Shown here piece after piece: positions 6,258-6,327 of a stretch of 6,327 bases of DNA (positions within the stretch are counted from its first letter, which is position 1; each line of letters begins with the position of its first letter). The notes below the pieces were generated by a model that did not search any database, was not told the origin of the DNA, and saw only the letters and a program-made list of their open reading frames with translations. The position numbers and the translations under genes are program-made. Origin of the DNA: Streptosporangiaceae bacterium (lineage in GTDB: Bacteria; Actinomycetota; Actinomycetes; Streptosporangiales; Streptosporangiaceae); NCBI GenBank assembly GCA_030045295.1, contig JASIGD010000330.1:1-6327 (forward strand). Reading direction: 5' to 3'.

Positions 6258-6327
6258 CGGCCAGCAGCACGGTCGGCCAGCAGCACGGTCCGCTCACAGG
6301 ACTATCGGCTCACAGCACGGTCGGCCC
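6258..6327. repeat. Tandem 16-bp repeat array running off the window end
   Basis: Units 1 and 2 (6258-6273 and 6274-6289) are identical, CGGCCAGCAGCACGGT. Unit 3 (6290-6305, CCGCTCACAGGACTAT) is diverged, and unit 4 (6306-6321, CGGCTCACAGCACGGT) differs from unit 1 at three positions. A fifth begins with CGGCCC at 6322. The array starts nine bases after the stop of the ANL-like gene. The period is not a multiple of three and no gene is seen over it, so it is probably non-coding. Its full length is unknown. Confidence 0.75.

Overview
The window is very GC-rich (about 70% by eye, with strong G/C at third codon positions) and its proteins are of types common in high-GC Actinomycetota, probably a soil or filamentous actinomycete. 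Three genes lie on the + strand and none on the - strand; the many antisense open frames are by-products of GC-rich codons. No RNA gene, insertion sequence, CRISPR array or origin was recognised.

Layout. (1) Positions 1-2358 hold the 3' part of a large glycoside hydrolase family 38 (GH38) alpha-mannosidase; its catalytic N-terminal domain lies upstream of the window. (2) A 79-base gap follows, containing an imperfect inverted repeat (2371-2409). (3) Positions 2438-5017 encode an 859-residue regulator with an N-terminal STAND-type ATPase, a TPR-like helical middle and a C-terminal LuxR-type DNA-binding domain. (4) Positions 5018-5282 are an unusual spacer. It holds six copies of the palindrome RTGCAY within 69 bases, then three GC-rich hairpins, two with 12- and 14-bp stems and 8-base loops. 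(5) Positions 5283-6248 (or from 5148 with a poorer start) encode a protein resembling the N-terminal part of an acyl-CoA synthetase (ANL superfamily). It lacks the ATP-binding P-loop and the whole C-terminal half, and a 9-bp minisatellite encoding Pro/Glu/Thr-rich tripeptides interrupts it. (6) Positions 6258-6327 carry tandem 16-bp units running off the window edge.

How they fit together. The mannosidase and the regulator may be co-transcribed or functionally linked (same strand, short gap), but the repeat between them could equally mark a separate control point. The third gene is set apart by the long structured spacer and looks like an enzyme-derived protein that has lost its catalytic parts. 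The most unusual stretch is 5018-6327: operator-like palindromes, a structured leader, a P-loop-less ANL remnant with a minisatellite insert, and a tandem array. Nothing here proves a working system.
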